64,000 bases of DNA from Bernardetiaceae bacterium (GTDB taxonomy: Bacteria > Bacteroidota > Bacteroidia > Cytophagales > Thermoflexibacteraceae): positions 157,829 to 221,828 of the forward strand of contig JANWWZ010000003.1 in NCBI GenBank assembly GCA_025057115.1. The letters run 5' to 3'. The notes under the pieces were generated by a model. That model saw nothing but the letters and a program-made list of their open reading frames with translations. It was not told where the DNA came from and did not search any database. Shown here piece by piece: positions 44,990-53,712 of this stretch (the stretch's first letter is position 1; each line of letters opens with the position of its first letter). The translations under genes were made by a program, and so were the position numbers.

Positions 44990-45868
44990 TTAATTTCGGG
45001 AATCTGCTCCCCAGTTGAGCTTCTCCCGCAAGGTACGCAAAAAATTATCTCCTTCCAGCCTTACAAGCCGTGCATTAAAATCAGACTTGCGCACCGAAAG
45101 TTTTACATTGGAATCTACTGTTCTAAATCGAGAGTCTAGGGAGACTAAGAAGTTGTTGTTGCGCCCTTCTACTTCAAAAGAAAGCACGCATTCATCGTGA
45201 ATGACTAAGGGACGTACGTTGAGATTGTGAGGGCTAATAGGAGAAATAATAAAATTGCGTGAGTGAGGAAACACTACTGGACCGCCTACACTGATGGAGT
45301 AAGCCGTAGAACCCGTAGGAGTAGCTACTATCAAGCCATCTGCCCAGTAGGAGTTGAGATATTCTCCATCTAGGTAGGCATGAACAATGATCATGGAGGC
45401 TGTGTCCCGCTTGCTAATTGTGCATTCGTTGAGGGCAAAATTTAGATCGCCAAAAAGGTTTAAGTTGCTATCCAAGCGCAGCATGGTACGTTCTTCGATG
45501 GTGTAGCGCCCTTGTGCAATAGCGCGCAGTCCTTCGGCGATTTTTTCTTTGGGCAAGGTAGCTAAAAAACCTAATCTGCCCAGATTAATGCCCAAAATGG
45601 GAATGTTAGTATGGCGCACAAGGGTAATAGTTTCCAGCAACGTGCCATCGCCTCCGATGCTGAGCATTAAATCCGTGTCTCCTAGCTCGTGATAACAAGA
45701 AAAAGTGTATTCACAGGGAATTTCCTTACATAGTTGTTCTTCGAGATGTTTTTTGAAAGACTCTGAAATGCGCAAGCGGGCGCCCATTTTATTAAGTTCG
45801 TGAAAAAGAACTTGAATGTAGTGCTGCTTAGCATATTCTATCGGGCGGCCGTGCAGAGCTATTTTCAT
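44990..45868 (-). CDS. nadK: NAD kinase
   Basis: Phosphorylates NAD to NADP. The catalytic GGDGT (residues about 72-76 from the ATG at 45868) is in MLSIGGDGTLLET; also LGRLGFLATLPKEKI, FALNECTISKRDTASM, NSYWADGLIVATPTGSTAY and PISPHNLNVRPLVI. Length 292 is normal. ATG overlaps the CBS gene stop by one base (TGATG), so translation is coupled. Confidence 0.95.
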   Translation of the reverse strand: MKIALHGRPIEYAKQHYIQVLFHELNKMGARLRISESFKKHLEEQLCKEIPCEYTFSCYHELGDTDLMLSIGGDGTLLETITLVRHTNIPILGINLGRLGFLATLPKEKIAEGLRAIAQGRYTIEERTMLRLDSNLNLFGDLNFALNECTISKRDTASMIIVHAYLDGEYLNSYWADGLIVATPTGSTAYSISVGGPVVFPHSRNFIISPISPHNLNVRPLVIHDECVLSFEVEGRNNNFLVSLDSRFRTVDSNVKLSVRKSDFNARLVRLEGDNFLRTLREKLNWGADSRN

Positions 45869-46584
45869 CAAAACTCAAGATATTTAAAAAGAATATCCAA
45901 ACGCTCTCGATTAAAATCTATATCTTCATTCTCGCCAAAATACGCCACTACTTGATAGCCAAACCGTTCTAAGGTAGCTATTACGCGACTAATTTCCTTC
46001 ACACTTAGTTTGAGCGTTACCTTTATTAGGTTTGGATTTTGCTGATCGGGCTCTACATAGCTGCTGAGAATTTTAGCATTATTTTCTTCTACTAAGCGAC
46101 TAATTTGTGCAAGGGAGTAATTGTAAGCTGGCATAGAAAGTACAATAATGCTACCAGGGTTTTGCGTTGCCAAAGTGCGGGCCAAGGCATTAACTGTATC
46201 TTGCAGTACAATTACCCCCATGAATCTATGTTCTTTAGATAACACTGGAACTGTTTGTACGTTAAAGGATTCCGCTATGCGAACTACTTCGTAAAAATGT
46301 TGATCTTCAGTTACAAAGCAATCGGGGAAGACAGGAGTCAGATTAGTAAGGGTCAAATGGGTAGGCAAGTTGGCATCGTACAACATAGCTTCGGAGACCA
46401 AGCCTTTATACTTTTCGTTTTCTACCAGTGGTAACTGGTGCACGCAAAATTTTTCCATCCATGCCAAGGCTTTTTCTATGGTATCAGATGGCTTTAGGGG
46501 CGGCACCATTAAATTAATAAAGTCTCTTGCAAGCATGCCTTGCAGGGTGCGTTCTTCAGGCGGCGGAGCTAAGCCAGTGTTCAT
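45868..46584 (-). CDS. CBS-domain protein
   Basis: A CBS pair: residues 8-80 (MLARDFINLMVPPLKPSDT) and 84-140 (VLSKEHRFMGVIVLQDTVN), followed by an ACT-like region (NPNLIKVTLKLSVKEISRVI). CBS modules bind adenosine nucleotides; the C-terminal domain may bind an amino acid or nucleotide. It lies upstream of nadK and PorG-like in one operon, an order conserved in this phylum. Function unproven. Confidence 0.85.
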   Translation of the reverse strand: MNTGLAPPPEERTLQGMLARDFINLMVPPLKPSDTIEKALAWMEKFCVHQLPLVENEKYKGLVSEAMLYDANLPTHLTLTNLTPVFPDCFVTEDQHFYEVVRIAESFNVQTVPVLSKEHRFMGVIVLQDTVNALARTLATQNPGSIIVLSMPAYNYSLAQISRLVEENNAKILSSYVEPDQQNPNLIKVTLKLSVKEISRVIATLERFGYQVVAYFGENEDIDFNRERLDILFKYLEF

Positions 46585-46745
46585 AATAAGTAGTCATGCT
46601 TTAAGTGAGTAACTTAAAAAAGCAGTACAGTTGTTTGGTTATGTTTGATGTTCCAGCCTGCCAGCAGCCAAATCTAAAACTCTAACGATAAAAAGCAATA
46701 TAAATTTTGCGTTAATGAGTACATAATTTATGCCGATGCATGTTT

Positions 46746-46778
46746 TTTGCCGCTTAATTTAAAAAATGCATATTTTTG
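46746..46778 (+). promoter_or_regulatory. Bacteroidota-type promoter of bamD
   Basis: TTTG (46746-46749), 21 bases, then TATTTTTG (46771-46778): both boxes fit TTTG-N(17-23)-TAnnTTTG. The presumed -7 box ends 5 bases before the bamD ATG at 46784, so the transcript would have almost no leader (see finding). Confidence 0.6.
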
Positions 46779-46783
46779 CAGTT

Positions 46784-47671
46784 ATGCTAATTTTCAAAAA
46801 CTCGCAATCAGTTACTTCACTATTACTGGTTGCGGCCCTGGCTAGCGCTTGCAGTAAGTTCCAAAAAATACTCAAAAGCGATGACTGGCGATTGCGCTAT
46901 AATGCCGCTATAGAATACTATGAAAAAAAGGCAGACTACTACCGAGCAGGCATCTTGTTAGAAGATCTCGTACCTATTATTCGCGGCACTCCTGAGGCGG
47001 AAAAAGCGCAATTTTATTGGGCTTACTGCCATTACAAGCAAGGGCAATACGAAACTTCCGCAGCAGAATTCAAAAAGTTTCACGATACTTATACGCGTAG
47101 CATTTATGCAGAAGAAGCCTTGTACATGCACTGCTATTCTCTTTACATGAGTTCACCCCCCGTGCATCTGGACCAAAAAAATACTATCACTGCCATTGAC
47201 GCTTTTCAAGATTTCATCAACCGCTATCCTAAAAGTCCTTATGCTCAGCAAGCTGCCAGCAATATTGCTACCTTGCGCCTGAAGTTGGAAACTAAAGCAT
47301 TTAAAAATGCAAAACTTTATCAGCAGTTAGAGCGTTACAAATCGGCAGTGATTGCTTACGACAACTTTAAAAAAGACTTTCCTGACTCTCGCTATCAAGA
47401 AGAAGCAGCATTTCGGAAAATAGAGGCTCAATACCTTTTAGCTAGCAATAGCTATTTAGAGAAAAAGCGCGAGCGTTTTAATGAAATGATCCAAATGTAT
47501 CACGCTTTTGTGGACAAGTATCCTCAGAGCATTTTTCTGCGCCAAGCAGAAAACCTTTTTGAAAATGCGCAAAAGCAGCTAAAAAACCTCGCTTCTTTAG
47601 AAGCTGCTATGCAAAAAGAGCAAGAAAAAACTGACAAGGAAAAAATAAAAATAACTCAAAGTGGTAACTAA
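46784..47671 (+). CDS. bamD: Outer membrane assembly lipoprotein BamD
   Basis: Lipobox LASAC (Cys23), then TPR-like helical repeats: RYNAAIEYYEKKADYYRAGI, FYWAYCHYKQGQYETSAAEF, TYTRSIYAEEALYMHCYSLY and FINRYPKSPYAQQAASNIA, as in BamD of the beta-barrel assembly machine. Length 296 fits. ATG at 46784 is chosen since it starts directly after the promoter and gives the cleanest lipoprotein signal. First gene of a run to rpoZ, coaBC and porD-like. Confidence 0.92.
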   Translation: MLIFKNSQSVTSLLLVAALASACSKFQKILKSDDWRLRYNAAIEYYEKKADYYRAGILLEDLVPIIRGTPEAEKAQFYWAYCHYKQGQYETSAAEFKKFHDTYTRSIYAEEALYMHCYSLYMSSPPVHLDQKNTITAIDAFQDFINRYPKSPYAQQAASNIATLRLKLETKAFKNAKLYQQLERYKSAVIAYDNFKKDFPDSRYQEEAAFRKIEAQYLLASNSYLEKKRERFNEMIQMYHAFVDKYPQSIFLRQAENLFENAQKQLKNLASLEAAMQKEQEKTDKEKIKITQSGN

Positions 47672-47684
47672 ATGTACACAACAT

Positions 47685-48014
47685 ATGTCTAAGCATAAGT
47701 ACAACAGCCCTACTTCTTTGATTACACGCGATATTTCCAAGATTGCCGATATGGTCAATGGCAATCTGTACGAAGCAGTAGTGATTATTTCTAAGCGCGC
47801 TCGACAGATCTCTGCCAAACTCAAGGAGGAGTTGGCGCAAAAGCTAGAGGAGTTCTCCAGTGGTATTGATACCTTGGAGGAAGTGCATGAAAACCGAGAG
47901 CAAATAGAAATTTCCAAGTATTATGAACGCCTTCCCAAGCCTACCACCATTGCTACCGATGAATTTTTGGAAGGTAAACTAGTATTTTATCGCGCTGAGA
48001 ATGAGGAAGAATAA
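47685..48014 (+). CDS. rpoZ: RNA polymerase omega subunit
   Basis: Bacteroidota-type omega protein of 110 residues: the start SLITRDISKIADMVNGNLYE, then AVVIISKRARQISAKLKEEL (the Rpb6-like helix) and an acidic tail of EE repeats. It assists assembly of beta' into the polymerase core. It is found 14 bases after bamD and 6 bases before coaBC, an order I recall from other Bacteroidota. The ATG at 47685 is preferred over a GTG-region start at 47661 overlapping bamD. Confidence 0.88.
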   Translation: MSKHKYNSPTSLITRDISKIADMVNGNLYEAVVIISKRARQISAKLKEELAQKLEEFSSGIDTLEEVHENREQIEISKYYERLPKPTTIATDEFLEGKLVFYRAENEEE

Positions 48015-48020
48015 TAAAGC

Positions 48021-49241
48021 ATGCTGAAAGGCAAAAAAATTCTCATAGGAGTTTGTGGTAGCATTGCAGCGTACAAAATTGCTGGGTTAGTTCGGTTGCT
48101 GGTCAAACAAGAGGCGGAGGTTCAGCTTATTATGACCCCGGCTGCCACCCATTTTATCACGCCGCTCACGCTGGCAACTCTTTCCCGAAAACCTGTTCTG
48201 TTGGACTACATAGCTAATCCTCATACTGGAGAGTGGAATAATCACGTGGCACTGGGGCTGTGGGCAGACTTGTTGCTCATTGCCCCAGCAAGTGCTCATA
48301 CACTAGCCAAAATGGCACATGGCATATGCGATAATTTGCTGATGGCGGTGTACTTGTCTGCCCGTTGCCCTGTAGCTATTGCCCCTGCTATGGATGTGGA
48401 TATGTGGTTGCATCCTTCTACTGAGCGAAATGTAAATCAGTTGCAAGCAGATGGGTGCCATTTGATACCTCCCCAAGAAGGAGAGCTAGCCAGTGGATTG
48501 TATGGAAAAGGGCGCATGGCTGAGCCAGAGCAACTACTGGAGTGGATCAGCAATTTTTTCGCCATTGGCTCAATGCTGGAAAACAAAACAGTATTGCTCA
48601 CTGCTGGACCTACCATTGAACCCCTCGACCCTGTGCGATACATTACCAATCACTCCACAGGTAAGATGGGTTACGCTTTAGCAAATGCCTTTGCTCAAGC
48701 AGGAGCGCAGGTGCAACTAGTCTCTGGACCTGTTCATTTGAACTTGCAACATTACAGGGTCAAAACGATTCCCGTAACAACAGCTCGCCAAATGTATGAA
48801 GCAGTGTCTAGCCACTGGGCGCAAGCAGATGTCATTGTGCATTCTGCAGCAGTGGCAGATTACGCGCCAGCCTCTCCTGCTACTCAAAAAATTAAAAAAA
48901 CATCTGATACCTTCTGGCTGGAACTCACCAAAAATCCAGACATTGCAGCGGAAATCGGAAAGCAATTGTTGCCCTGGCAAGTGCACGTCGGGTTTGCACT
49001 GGAAACTGAAAATGAAGAAACAAACGCGCAAGAAAAAATGAAAAGGAAAAACTTTGACCTTATTGTGCTCAATTCCCTCAATGAACAAGGAGCGGGTTTT
49101 GGACATTCAACCAACAAGGTTACCTTGTTTTTTCGAGATGGCAGACGAGAAGCCTTACCGCTGATGACCAAGGCAAACGTTGCGCGCATTATTGTCGAAC
49201 GCGTTGCTCAAATGGTTTTGGCTAAAAAACATGTGGTGTAA
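48021..49241 (+). CDS. coaBC: Bifunctional phosphopantothenoylcysteine decarboxylase/synthase CoaBC
   Basis: Two domains: the FMN-dependent decarboxylase CoaC (1-180: ILIGVCGSIAAYKIAGLVRL, HVALGLWADLLLIAPASAHT, the ICDNLL and AMDVDMW signatures), and the ligase CoaB (190-400: VLLTAGPTIEPLDPVRYITN, HSTGKMGYALANAFAQAG). It converts 4'-phosphopantothenate via phosphopantothenoylcysteine to 4'-phosphopantetheine in CoA synthesis, so it complements panC and panD in this window. Confidence 0.95.
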   Translation: MLKGKKILIGVCGSIAAYKIAGLVRLLVKQEAEVQLIMTPAATHFITPLTLATLSRKPVLLDYIANPHTGEWNNHVALGLWADLLLIAPASAHTLAKMAHGICDNLLMAVYLSARCPVAIAPAMDVDMWLHPSTERNVNQLQADGCHLIPPQEGELASGLYGKGRMAEPEQLLEWISNFFAIGSMLENKTVLLTAGPTIEPLDPVRYITNHSTGKMGYALANAFAQAGAQVQLVSGPVHLNLQHYRVKTIPVTTARQMYEAVSSHWAQADVIVHSAAVADYAPASPATQKIKKTSDTFWLELTKNPDIAAEIGKQLLPWQVHVGFALETENEETNAQEKMKRKNFDLIVLNSLNEQGAGFGHSTNKVTLFFRDGRREALPLMTKANVARIIVERVAQMVLAKKHVV

Positions 49242-50136
49242 AGGCTGTTTTGTTTTCATCATGTCGATAGGCTTGCTTTGGAGACAAGCCTGCGGACAAG
49301 AACTCAATGCTAATGTCATCATCAACGATGTGCAAGTGCAAACCCAAGAGCGCCAAGTAATTCAACAACTGCGCGAGGCTATTGCCAATTTTATCAACAC
49401 CACTCGCTGGACTAACGACAACTACAAATCTCACGAAAGAATTAAATGCAACTTTCTTATTACTCTTACTGCAAACACTGACGTTGCTAGTGGACGCTAC
49501 ACAGCTAATGTACAAGTGCAATCCAGTCGACCAGTGTATGGCACGAACTACGAAACAATATTGCTCACTTTCTTTGACCGCAACTTCAACTTTGAGTTCT
49601 TTCCCTCTCAGCCATTGATTTTTACAGAGAACGTTTTCTCTACCAATCTAACGGCTATGCTGGCTTATTATGCCTACGCTATTTTGGCATTGGATGCAGA
49701 TTCATTCGCCCCTCAAGGGGGTAATCCGCACATTGACCGATTGCTCAACATTCTCAACAATTCTCAACAGGCAGGAGCGGCAGGATGGAACAATACCGAT
49801 AGCCGCAATCGATATTTTATAGCTGAAAATCTCAACAATCCGCAGTTAAATGGCTACCGCGAGGCGTTATACCTCTATCATCGCAAGGGATTGGACTACT
49901 TTGCCGATAATCCCGAACTTGCGCGCAAAAATATTGCAGAAGCAATTCGCAAAATCAACCAAGCTAATCAACTGCGACCTAATGCAGTGCTTATCAATGC
50001 CTTTTTTGACTCGAAGGCGGAAGAACTCATGCACATTTTTTCAAGAGCGGAAGCACCCCTGCGCAAAGAAATAGGCACTATCCTGACTCGATTGGACCCT
50101 ACTAACGCCAGTCGTTACCAAGTTCTACTGAAATAA
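49231..50136 (+). CDS. DUF4835 protein, PorD-like (type IX secretion)
   Basis: Signal peptide (CFVFIMSIGLLWRQACGQ), then ELNANVIINDVQVQTQERQV and the DUF4835 body, NFEFFPSQPLIFTENVFSTN, LTAMLAYYAYAILALDADSF and the C-terminal AVLINAFFDSKAEELMHIFS. DUF4835 corresponds to PorD, a component linked with type IX secretion. The ATG at 49231 overlaps the coaBC stop by 11 bases. Confidence 0.88.
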   Translation: MWCKGCFVFIMSIGLLWRQACGQELNANVIINDVQVQTQERQVIQQLREAIANFINTTRWTNDNYKSHERIKCNFLITLTANTDVASGRYTANVQVQSSRPVYGTNYETILLTFFDRNFNFEFFPSQPLIFTENVFSTNLTAMLAYYAYAILALDADSFAPQGGNPHIDRLLNILNNSQQAGAAGWNNTDSRNRYFIAENLNNPQLNGYREALYLYHRKGLDYFADNPELARKNIAEAIRKINQANQLRPNAVLINAFFDSKAEELMHIFSRAEAPLRKEIGTILTRLDPTNASRYQVLLK

Positions 50137-50309
50137 TGAAAGCAGTTTTGATGATTCTATTGAGGCGTTCTGGCTGCTAGTAAATAAATCAGGTTGAGAA
50201 AAACGCCCATATTGCTTTTTTATTGATATAATTTTATCAAATAAAACAATTTTAAACAAAATAAATTATGTTTTACTAACTTTTTTACATAAGTCAAAAA
50301 TTTACTGCC

Positions 50310-50893
50310 TTAATCCGAAAAGTTTTGCGTATCCATAACAGCATTTGGATAACGTTTTAAACTACCGATGAAAGCTCCACAGCCTAGATGTTTGTAGCTT
50401 TCGTTAAGTATGTTAGCACAATGTCCAGGAGACTGCATCCAAGTCGCTACCATTTCTTCAGCTTGTTTTAAATAACTACTACGAAGGTATGGTTGGCAAA
50501 CAATATTTTCGCCGATTACGTATTTTCGAACGCCCTGCGCTAGCAAGCGCTGCCAAAGATGCCTTTTGCCAGGTAACGGGCTTTTGTGAGAAAAAAATTG
50601 TGCTCTATCATGTCTTTTGAGTGCTCAAAGGCAGCTTTTTCCAAGCCGGGAGAGTGCTCTAAAGTAGGGAGTTGATGCATCTCACGTTGGTGGTTAGTAA
50701 TGTAGAAAATGGCAGCATTGAGCAAACCATAGTCCACATTTTTAGGGTCGATGGGTCGGTGAACCATCTCGAGTTTAATAAAAGTAGAGTAGGTGTGCTT
50801 TTGGTACATTTCCGGCGTCCATTTTTGCGCGTAGGTGGTGGTACAAACCAAAATTACAGCTGCAAACAACAGGCTTTGTTGGATGGCTTTCAT
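50310..50893 (-). pseudogene. CAP/SCP-domain exported protein, interrupted by a frameshift
   Basis: The first frame (50893 to about 50590) gives a signal peptide (IQQSLLFAAVILVCTTTYAQ) and the CAP start FYITNHQREMHQLPTLEHSP plus AAFEHSKDMIEHNFF. The second frame (to 50310) continues as SHKSP, then LLAQGVRKYVIGENI and the CAP motif SPGHCANILNESYKHLGCGA. Joining requires one extra A:T pair in a run of seven A at 50591-50597. With it the protein is complete (about 194 residues). Either a decayed gene, a phase-variable switch, or a homopolymer sequencing error. Confidence 0.8.
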
Positions 50894-51141
50894 AACAACA
50901 TCTAAGTTGGGAAAATTTGTAAAAAATTTATAACAATATTTTTGTCAATTTGATAAATTAGAAAAAAGTTAAAGTAGGGCAAAAAAAGATACTTAAAAAA
51001 CTAAAATTTTGCTTAATTGCGATGCTAGCGAGTTTGAAATGCAGAAGAATACTAGAGCAATTTAGTTTTTGAAAGTTTAAACATTAAAATGAAATATATT
51101 TAACAATGATGTAAAAAATATCGTATATTGCGGCTGGATGG

Positions 51142-52125
51142 TTAATTGTCTAAAACAAATTCCTGGTAATATCTGGCAAAAAAATCGTCTAAATCTACGT
51201 TGCCTCCTGTGAGTATGATTCCAATGCGCTTGCCTTGAAGGTATTCAGGGCGATTTTCCAACAATGCAGCAAGTGGAACGGCGCAAGAAGGTTCTATGAC
51301 TATTTTAAGCCTCTCCCAAATGAAGCGCATGGCGAGGACAATATTTTCTTCAGAAGTGGTTAAAATATCTTGCACATAGTTGCGAATAATAGCAAAAGTT
51401 TTGTCGCCCAGTGAAGTGCGCAATCCATCGGCAATTGTCGAGGGATTGTTAGAAGGAATGATGTAACCAGCATAAAACGACTGGTGGGCGTCATCGGCGT
51501 TCTTCGGTTCGGCTCCCAGTACGGCAGTAGAAGGCGAGAAGTAATGCGCCGCCAATGCTGTTCCGCTGAGCAGTCCGCCGCCACCACAGGGTGCTATGAT
51601 GAAGTCCAACCCTTCCACTTGTTCTAGCAGTTCATAAGCGCAGGTAGCTTGCCCAGCAATGGTGCGGTAGTCGTTATAAGGTGGGATGAATTCAGCTCCC
51701 GTTTTTTGGACTATTTTGTCAAGTGTTTCTTGGCGTGCCTGTAAAGTGGGCTGGCAGAAAATGACCGTGCCACCTGCTGCTTCAACACCTCGAACTTTAA
51801 TTCTGGGCGCATTTTCAGGCATGACCACGTAAGCAGGAATATGGCGCAATTGAGCAGCCTTTGCCACCGCTTGCCCATGATTGCCCGAAGAATGCGTAGC
51901 CACTCCTTTGGCTGCTGCTTCATCGGAAAGAGAAAAAACGGCATTTACTGCGCCGCGCATTTTAAATGAACCAGTGCGCTGAAAATTTTCGCATTTGAAA
52001 AACAGTTCTGCATCGGCTATTTTATTAAGAGAACCGCTGGTGAGCACAGGTGTCAACTGAACATGTGGGCGAAGACGAACAAGAGCTTGCTCGATAGTTG
52101 CTCGCGTAGGAAAATCTTCCTTCAT
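51142..52125 (-). CDS. Threonine/serine dehydratase, PLP-dependent (short, serine-racemase-like)
   Basis: Fold-type II PLP enzyme of 327 residues: Schiff-base Lys55 in FQRTGSFKMRGAVNAV, SSGNHGQAVAKAA, the phosphate loop CGGGGLLSGTAL and the end GIILTGGNVDLDDFF. No C-terminal ACT regulatory domain, so it is the catabolic or serine-racemase-like form. Activity on serine or threonine is likely; which of the two cannot be told. Divergent from the amidohydrolase gene at 52190. Confidence 0.9.
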   Translation of the reverse strand: MKEDFPTRATIEQALVRLRPHVQLTPVLTSGSLNKIADAELFFKCENFQRTGSFKMRGAVNAVFSLSDEAAAKGVATHSSGNHGQAVAKAAQLRHIPAYVVMPENAPRIKVRGVEAAGGTVIFCQPTLQARQETLDKIVQKTGAEFIPPYNDYRTIAGQATCAYELLEQVEGLDFIIAPCGGGGLLSGTALAAHYFSPSTAVLGAEPKNADDAHQSFYAGYIIPSNNPSTIADGLRTSLGDKTFAIIRNYVQDILTTSEENIVLAMRFIWERLKIVIEPSCAVPLAALLENRPEYLQGKRIGIILTGGNVDLDDFFARYYQEFVLDN

Positions 52126-52142
52126 CGGTCAAAGAGAGTAAA

Positions 52143-52172
52143 TTTGTTTTCTAGTGAATTTCGCTAAATTTG
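52143..52172 (+). promoter_or_regulatory. Bacteroidota-type promoter of the M20 amidohydrolase
   Basis: TTTG (52143-52146), then 18 bases, then TAAATTTG (52165-52172): a full match to the TTTG-N(17-23)-TAnnTTTG consensus, 17 bases before the ATG at 52190. Confidence 0.65.
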
Positions 52173-52189
52173 GTCAAACTGCAGATGCT

Positions 52190-53650
52190 ATGAAAAAAAC
52201 TACTATTGCCTTGTCTCTTATCCTTTGCTGGTGGTTTGCTGCCCAAGCTCAAGATAGGAAATTAATGCACCACAAGGATCAAGACAAACTGCTACTTTGG
52301 CAATCTATAGATAAAAAATTTGCCCAATACGCAAAAGCGGCGCGGCAAATATGGTCTTTTGCTGAACTGGGCTACTTAGAGTATAAAAGCTCAGCACTGT
52401 TGCAAAGTATTTTAACTGAAGCAGGTTTTCAAGTGGAAAGCGGCGTTGCAGGATTGCCTACTGCTTTTGTGGCTACCTACGGCAAGGGAACTCCTGTAAT
52501 AGGCATTTTAGCAGAGTTTGATGCCTTACCGGGACTTTCCCAAGATACAGTACCCTATCGTAAACCCCTGGTGGAAGGAGGCAGCGGACACGGCTGCGGT
52601 CATAATCTCTTTGGAGTGGCTTCCTCGGCAGCTGCCATTGCCTTAAAGGAATATTTACAACAAAACCGATTAGCTGGCACGATTAAAGTTTTTGGCACCC
52701 CTGCTGAAGAAGGCGGAGCAGGAAAAGTATTCATGGCGCGTGAAGGAATTTTTAACGGACTGGATGCTGTACTTCACTGGCATCCAGCGGCTTATAATGC
52801 AGCCAATGCAGAAGGTTGCCTAGCTATGGTAAGCGGAAAATTTCGCTTTTACGGTCAAGCAGCCCATGCTGCGGCAAGTCCTGAGCGCGGTCGCTCCGCT
52901 TTGGACGGACTGGAAGCGATGAACTTCATGGTAAACCTCTTGCGCGAGCACATTCCCCAAGAAGGGCGCATTCATTACGTAATTACTCGCGGAGGAACGG
53001 CAGCCAACGTGGTTCCAGACTATGCTGAAGCGGAATACATTGTGCGCATGCCCAACCACGAGGCAGCAATGGAGTTATGGGAGAGAGTTACTAAAGCAGC
53101 CGAAGGAGCAGCAATAGGAACGGGTACTAAAGTACAGTACGAAATTACCGCCGCTCACATGGGATTGCTCCCCAATGAAACATTAGCCTCCGTGATGCAT
53201 AGCAATCTTACCAAAGTAGGAGGAGTGAAGTACGATGAACGCGAGCGCGCTTTTGCAGAAGAGTTGTGCACTACGATGGGCAAAAATTTGCCTCCCCTAA
53301 AGACAGCTGAAGAAATACAGCCTTTTCAACAATCCTTTTTTTACGCCTCTACGGATGTGGGCGATATCAGCTGGCTTGTTCCCACTACGGGATTAAATAC
53401 CGCCACCTGGGTACCTGGCACTGCTGCTCATACCTGGCAGGCTACCGCTACTGACGGCATGAGCATCGGCATGAAGGGCATGATAAATGCAGCCAAAACT
53501 CTTGCCGCTACTGGACTGGATCTGCTTACCAATCCCCAACTATTACAAAAAGCCAAAGCAGAATTAAACAACCGCCGCGGTGCTAATTTTCAATACAAGT
53601 CCATGATTGGAAATATTCAGCCGCCGTTCAATTATCGCAAGGGATTATAG
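52190..53650 (+). CDS. M20 family amidohydrolase (AbgB-like), exported
   Basis: Signal peptide (TTIALSLILCWWFAAQAQ). M20D amidohydrolase pattern: ARQIWSFAELGYLEYKSSAL, GGSGHGCGHNLFGVASSAAA (metal His), TPAEEGGAGKVFMAREG (catalytic Glu), VLHWHPAAYN, RFYGQAAHAAASPERGRSAL and the late ATWVPGTAAHTWQATATDGM. AbgB cleaves p-aminobenzoyl-glutamate; other N-acyl amides are also possible. Length about 486 is normal. Its promoter is the element at 52143. Confidence 0.9.
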   Translation: MKKTTIALSLILCWWFAAQAQDRKLMHHKDQDKLLLWQSIDKKFAQYAKAARQIWSFAELGYLEYKSSALLQSILTEAGFQVESGVAGLPTAFVATYGKGTPVIGILAEFDALPGLSQDTVPYRKPLVEGGSGHGCGHNLFGVASSAAAIALKEYLQQNRLAGTIKVFGTPAEEGGAGKVFMAREGIFNGLDAVLHWHPAAYNAANAEGCLAMVSGKFRFYGQAAHAAASPERGRSALDGLEAMNFMVNLLREHIPQEGRIHYVITRGGTAANVVPDYAEAEYIVRMPNHEAAMELWERVTKAAEGAAIGTGTKVQYEITAAHMGLLPNETLASVMHSNLTKVGGVKYDERERAFAEELCTTMGKNLPPLKTAEEIQPFQQSFFYASTDVGDISWLVPTTGLNTATWVPGTAAHTWQATATDGMSIGMKGMINAAKTLAATGLDLLTNPQLLQKAKAELNNRRGANFQYKSMIGNIQPPFNYRKGL

Positions 53651-53712
53651 GAAGCAAAATACCTCTTGTTGGCTTATTATAGCCAAGCAGAGGGCTTGAT
53701 TTGTTTTTGACT

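Noticed and set aside
48717-49106. 129-codon minus-strand frame inside coaBC
   Set aside because: Antisense shadow of a strongly supported gene; the predicted protein has no recognisable pattern.
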